A stretch of 64,000 nt of DNA from Methylobacterium sp. Leaf125. Its GTDB lineage: Bacteria; Pseudomonadota; Alphaproteobacteria; Rhizobiales; Beijerinckiaceae. Of the stretch, positions 60,762-64,000 are shown piece after piece; position 1 is the stretch's first letter; each line of letters begins with the position of its first letter. The translations under genes were made by a program, and so were the position numbers. The DNA is taken from NCBI RefSeq assembly GCF_001423085.1, contig NZ_LMNU01000009.1, positions 1-64,000 on the forward strand, written 5' to 3'. A model generated the notes under the pieces. That model had not been told where the DNA came from, searched no databases, and saw only the letters and a list, made by a program, of their open reading frames with translations.

Positions 60762-61979
60762 TCACCCGTCGTTGCGGTTGTTCATGGAGGCCTCGAAGGC
60801 CTGGAGCGTGGTGCGCGAGCGGCGCAGGGGCCGGGTGAGCTGCACCGCGATGTTGTCGTCGATCCGGCCGATCCGGCCCTGGGTGAGGGCCCAGTCGCCG
60901 CAGCGGACCGCGATCAGGTCCGAGGGTTTGGTGTCGAACATCAGCGTATCGCCGACCTTGAGCGACAGCACCTTCTTCAGGGGCAGCATCATCTCGTGCA
61001 GCACCGCCTCCATGGTCGCGTCGGCCTGCCAGATCTCCGTGGCGAGGTGACTTTCCCAGACGTGGTCACGGCCGAGCTTCTCGCCCATGAAGCTCTGCAT
61101 GAGCAGTTCACGGATCGGCTCGATCGTGGCGTAGGGGAACAGGATCTGTAGCAGGCCGCCGCGCCCGTCCATGTCGAGCTTGAGGCTGATCAGGATGGCG
61201 GCGTTGGCAGGTCGGGTGATGGTGGCGAAGCGCGGGTTGGTCTCGATCCGGTCGATGGCGAAGCGCACCGGCGAGAGCGGCTGGAACGAGAGTTCGAGGT
61301 CCGTGAGGATGATCTCCACCAGGCGCCGCACGAGCTGCATCTCGATCGTCGTGAAGGGACGGCCGTCGAGGCGGGTCGAGGAGCCACCGCGCTTGCCGCC
61401 GAGAAGCAGGTCGAGAGTCGAGTAGGCGAGATTGGATTCCACCGTGACGAGGCCGGAATTCTCCCAGGCATCGGCCCGGAAGACACCGAGCAGGGTCGGC
61501 AGCGGGATCGCGTTCAGGTAGTCGCCGAAGCGCACCGAGGTGATGTTGTCGAGGGTCACCTCGACGTTGTCCTGGAAGAAGTTGCGCAGGCTGGTCGACA
61601 ACAACCGGATCATCCGGTCGAAGACGATTTCCAGCATCGGCAGGCGTTCGTACTGAACGACGCCCGAATCGACGATGGCGCGGACGCCGCCGGCCCCGGA
61701 GGCCGAGAGCTCGCGCAGAGAGAAGCCGAGGACGCCGTCGATCTCGTCCTGGTTCAGGATGCGGTCGTTGCCGGCGAGCTCGGGGAGATTGTCGGTCTCC
61801 CCGTCCTCGATCATCGTCGCCCATTCGGCGGCGACGTCGCTGGCATGGGTGGTGGTGCCCTGCTCGGCGAGGGCCGCGCCCCACTCGTCGGCGAGCGAGG
61901 CTTCGCCCCCCTCGCCGTTCTGGGCGATGAGTGCGGCGGCCCAGTCGTCCTCGTCGATCTCGTCTTCCGGTCCGGCCAT
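60762..61979 (-). CDS. fliM: Flagellar motor switch protein FliM
   Basis: 405 residues. After an acidic N-terminal segment there is ILNQDEIDGVLGF (FliM N-terminal motif, about residues 76-88), then the CheC-like middle domain (GVVQYERLPMLEIVFDRMIRLLS, FLGVFRADAW and GSSTRLDGRPFTTIE) and the C-terminal SpoA/FliN-like domain (LSLKVGDTLMFDTKPSDLIAVRCGD). It forms the C-ring and binds CheY-P in most species through the N-terminal helix, here preceded by about 70 extra acidic residues, which is unusual. It follows fliL by 52 bp. Confidence 0.95.
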   Translation of the reverse strand: MAGPEDEIDEDDWAAALIAQNGEGGEASLADEWGAALAEQGTTTHASDVAAEWATMIEDGETDNLPELAGNDRILNQDEIDGVLGFSLRELSASGAGGVRAIVDSGVVQYERLPMLEIVFDRMIRLLSTSLRNFFQDNVEVTLDNITSVRFGDYLNAIPLPTLLGVFRADAWENSGLVTVESNLAYSTLDLLLGGKRGGSSTRLDGRPFTTIEMQLVRRLVEIILTDLELSFQPLSPVRFAIDRIETNPRFATITRPANAAILISLKLDMDGRGGLLQILFPYATIEPIRELLMQSFMGEKLGRDHVWESHLATEIWQADATMEAVLHEMMLPLKKVLSLKVGDTLMFDTKPSDLIAVRCGDWALTQGRIGRIDDNIAVQLTRPLRRSRTTLQAFEASMNNRNDG

Positions 61980-62031
61980 CAGACTCTCGTCACCTGTGAA
62001 TTCTCAAAACATTCCGAGATGGGGCGGCAGC

Positions 62032-62535
62032 CTATTGGATCACCACGTCCTTGAAGAGGACCGCCTCGGCCCGGGCCGGGTGGATGGCGACGTTGACCCG
62101 ACGCAGCAGTTCCTCGCGCAGGCGGTAGATGCCGGCCGATCCGGAGAGGTCGCTCGCGCGCAGTTCGCGCAGGTAAACTTGGAAGGTGTCCTCGATGCGC
62201 GGCATCAGCGGCTTCACCTCGCCCTCGACCTTGGCGTCCTTGAGCTCGATCGCGACCTTGATCTTGGCGAAACGCGTCCGGTCCTGGCCCGGCTCGCTGG
62301 CCAGATTGACCATCATCTCGCGGACGTCGAGGAAGACGACCGGCTTCTTCACCTCGGCGACCGCTTCGCCGTGGCCGTCGCCCGACTTCTTCTTCAGGAA
62401 CACGAAACCGCCACCACCCGCCAGCGCCAACACCACGGCGCCGATGATGATGAGCTTCTTCTTGCCGCCTTTCGGGGCTTCGCCCTCGGCCCCCTCCTCA
62501 CCCTCGGCGTTGGCCTTCTTCGGCTTCTTGGCCAT
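62032..62535 (-). CDS. fliL: Flagellar basal body-associated protein FliL
   Basis: 167 residues. A basic Lys/Glu-rich N terminus, one membrane helix (about 28-48, LIIIGAVVLALAGGGGFVFL), then the periplasmic FliL domain (VVFLDVREMMVNLASEPGQDRTRFAKIKVAIEL, by parts, to FKDVVIQ). It surrounds the stator and supports torque. It is the first gene of the fliL-fliM series and starts about 100 bp from a CtrA box. Confidence 0.95.
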   Translation of the reverse strand: MAKKPKKANAEGEEGAEGEAPKGGKKKLIIIGAVVLALAGGGGFVFLKKKSGDGHGEAVAEVKKPVVFLDVREMMVNLASEPGQDRTRFAKIKVAIELKDAKVEGEVKPLMPRIEDTFQVYLRELRASDLSGSAGIYRLREELLRRVNVAIHPARAEAVLFKDVVIQ

Positions 62536-62634
62536 CGGTGGACCTCGGGACTGCGCGGTGGGGTGAGCGGCACGCGCTCCACGGCATCGACACCCCCGGA
62601 CGTCGACCCTCGCAAAGGTATCGGGCGAACAAGG

Positions 62635-62649
62635 TTAACGCGTCGTTAA
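62635..62649. promoter_or_regulatory. CtrA box between fliL and flgF
   Basis: TTAACGCGTCGTTAA is a perfect TTAA-N7-TTAA, 100 bp upstream of the fliL start and 171 bp from flgF. CtrA drives the fliLM operon in Caulobacter. Confidence 0.78.
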
Positions 62650-62651
62650 GG

Positions 62652-62666
62652 CGGCAAAAGCTGCCG
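62652..62666. promoter_or_regulatory. ftr-like palindrome between fliL and flgF
   Basis: CGGCAAAAGCTGCCG: arms CGGCA / TGCCG with a 5-base spacer, 2 bp after the CtrA box. It lies about 100 bp upstream of the sigma-54 promoter of flgF, the distance expected for an enhancer. Confidence 0.55.
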
Positions 62667-62765
62667 GGTCGGACTTGCCGCGCGGACGGACGCGGCAATC
62701 GCTGCCTTCCCCTCTCGGTTCGATCAAATCACTGAACAAAAGAAGGAAATCGCGATCATCAGAAC

Positions 62766-62780
62766 TGGCACGGCCCATGC
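62766..62780 (+). promoter_or_regulatory. Sigma-54 (RpoN) promoter of flgF
   Basis: TGGCACGGCCCATGC has the invariant GG (62767-62768), 10 bases, and GC (62779-62780). It differs from the consensus TGGCAC-N5-TTGC by one base. The start of transcription would be about 29 bases before the flgF ATG. Confidence 0.65.
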
Positions 62781-62820
62781 GGATGGTGGTCCATCGTCGC
62801 TCGTCGGGGCTGAGAGTGTC

Positions 62821-63561
62821 ATGCAGAACGCATTGTTCGTGGGGGTTTCGAGCCAGGTCGCGCTTCAGCGCGAGCTGGACGTCATCGCCAACAACATGGC
62901 CAACATCTCCACCAACGGCTTCAAGGGGCGCAACAGCCGCTTCCAGGAATACCTGATGCCGGTGGCGAGCGCGGATTCGTTTCAGAAGCCGGACCGCCGC
63001 GTCTCCTACGTGATCGACCAGGGCACTGCCCTGGACCTTGCCCAGGGGCCGATCGAGCAGACCGGCAATCCCCTTCACGTCGCGGTGCGCGGCGAGGCCT
63101 TCCTGGTGGTGCGCACCCCGAACGGCGACCGCTACACCCGCAACGGCGCCTTCGAGACCGATGCGCAGGGCACCCTGGTGACCAGCGACGGTTACCCGGT
63201 GCAGGGCGAAGCGGGTCCGATCCAGATCGGCCAGCAGGAGACCGGCGTATCGATCGGCCCGGACGGTACGGTCTCGACCAACCTCGGCATCCGCGGTCGC
63301 GTCCGCCTCGTCACCTTCGCCAATCCCCAGGCCCTGACCAACGAGGGGGCGAATCTCTACGCCTCCGCCGCGCAGCCCCAGGCGGCCGGCCTCGCCGGCC
63401 GGGTGGAGGCCGGCGCCCTGGAGCGCTCCAACGTGAAGCCCGTGATCGAGATGACGCGGCTCATGGACGTGAACCGCACCTACACCATGGTCTCGGGCGT
63501 GATCTCGCGCCTCGACGATCTGCGCGGCACGGCGATCCGCCGTCTCGCCGACGTCGCGTAA
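62821..63561 (+). CDS. flgF: Flagellar basal-body rod protein FlgF
   Basis: 246 residues. ALFVGVSSQVALQRELDVIANNMANISTNGFKGRNSRF contains, by parts, the rod signature (ANNMANxxTxGFK). FLVVRTPNGDRYTRNGAFE and the C-terminal rod helix (MTRLMDVNRTYTMVSGVISRLDDLRGTAI) are present. It is a proximal/distal rod subunit. It is transcribed away from fliL, from a sigma-54 promoter, and is followed 12 bp later by flgG. Confidence 0.94.
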   Translation: MQNALFVGVSSQVALQRELDVIANNMANISTNGFKGRNSRFQEYLMPVASADSFQKPDRRVSYVIDQGTALDLAQGPIEQTGNPLHVAVRGEAFLVVRTPNGDRYTRNGAFETDAQGTLVTSDGYPVQGEAGPIQIGQQETGVSIGPDGTVSTNLGIRGRVRLVTFANPQALTNEGANLYASAAQPQAAGLAGRVEAGALERSNVKPVIEMTRLMDVNRTYTMVSGVISRLDDLRGTAIRRLADVA

Positions 63562-63573
63562 GGATCTCGGCAG

Positions 63574-64000
63574 ATGCGCGCCCTCTACGCAGCCGCCACC
63601 GGCATGGCGGCCCAGGAACTCAACGTCCAGGTCATCTCGAACAACATCGCGAACCTGCGCACCACCGGCTACAAGCGCCAGCAGCCGCATTTCCAGGATC
63701 TGCTCTATCAAAACCTGCGCCGGGCGGGCTCCTCGACCTCCGACCAGAACACCCAGCTGCCCGCGGGCCTCGCCATCGGCTCGGGTGTGAAGACAACGTC
63801 GACCGCCCGGGTGATGTCGCAGGGGACGCTGACGAGCACCGAGAAGGAATACGACGTCGCCATCCGTGGCGAGGGCCTGTTCCGGGTGACGCTGCCGGAC
63901 GGGCGCACGGCCTACACCCGCGACGGCTCGTTCGACCTCTCCGCTCAGGGGCAGCTCGTCACCCGCGACGGCTACCTCGTCGATCCCGGCGTGACGGTAC
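63574..64000 (+). CDS. flgG: Flagellar basal-body rod protein FlgG (3' end outside window)
   Basis: The first 142 codons are present. MRALYAAATGMAAQELNVQV and SNNIANLRTTGYKRQQPHFQD carry the rod motif (NNIANxxTxGYK), and FRVTLPDGRTAYTRDGSFDLSAQG is the next conserved block. FlgG forms the distal rod. It is 12 bp downstream of flgF and thus in the same operon. The gene runs off the right edge. Confidence 0.96.
   Translation, partial: MRALYAAATGMAAQELNVQVISNNIANLRTTGYKRQQPHFQDLLYQNLRRAGSSTSDQNTQLPAGLAIGSGVKTTSTARVMSQGTLTSTEKEYDVAIRGEGLFRVTLPDGRTAYTRDGSFDLSAQGQLVTRDGYLVDPGVTV

Overview
The window is a chromosomal stretch of a high-GC alphaproteobacterium of the order Rhizobiales (Hyphomicrobiales), most likely Methylobacterium or Methylorubrum. 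This is inferred from protein character and gene order, since no search was possible. Supporting signs are the cell-cycle genes ccrM and cckA, CtrA-type boxes (TTAA-N7-TTAA), alphaproteobacterial SOS boxes (GAAC-N7-GAAC), the FYDLN acidic protein, a split F0 ATP synthase operon carrying both b and b' subunits, a bacteriophytochrome with its heme oxygenase, and a sorbosone dehydrogenase next to a cytochrome c. Most of the window is compact core genome with ordinary housekeeping genes.

Layout. Positions 1-10170: the 5' end of tuf, a TerB-like protein, a YdcZ-type transporter, bphO facing bphP, an OmpA/BON envelope protein, the ABC-F ATPase Uup, a PHA-system protein and a small RlpA-like protein. 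10170-20420: ccrM, mutY, a DciA-like protein, a DsbA-type oxidoreductase, the F0 operon atpI-atpB-atpE-atpF'-atpF, a YadG/YadH ABC exporter and an alpha/beta hydrolase. 20490-33770: a porin, an FkbM methyltransferase, sfsA, a DUF937-like protein, lexA (tail-to-tail overlap with comEC), gltX, gltA, cmk, aroA and the FYDLN protein. 33829-35700: two identical tRNA-Ala(GGC) genes, each with its own promoter, a UbiC-like protein with a minisatellite at its 3' end, and a DUF2147 protein. 35740-42120: alaS, a MAPEG protein, the sorbosone dehydrogenase/cytochrome c pair and recA. 42200-44410: a lower-GC accessory islet with a small RTX protein, an unknown protein and a decayed IS5-family transposase whose end abuts the stop codon of cckA. 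44407-64000: cckA and a large flagellar cluster (flhB, fliR, fliQ, fliE, flgC, flgB; fliO, fliP; fliL, fliM, a DUF6468-like protein, a MotE-like protein, an IalB protein, a very large AMIN/TPR-like protein; flgF, flgG).

The most informative non-coding signals are in the flagellar cluster. Perfect CtrA boxes lie upstream of flgB, upstream of fliO and between fliL and flgF. A 15-bp palindrome (CGGCA-N5-TGCCG) resembling FlbD/ftr sites lies beside two of them, with a near match upstream of ccrM. A good sigma-54 promoter sits just upstream of flgF. Together with cckA (the kinase at the head of the CtrA phosphorelay) and ccrM, this suggests a Caulobacter-like CtrA to FlbD/sigma-54 flagellar hierarchy. 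No CRISPR array, prophage or complete insertion sequence was seen. I found no convincing wholly new multi-gene system. The best candidates for novelty are the flagellar regulatory architecture, the giant flagellar-cluster protein and the RTX/IS islet.
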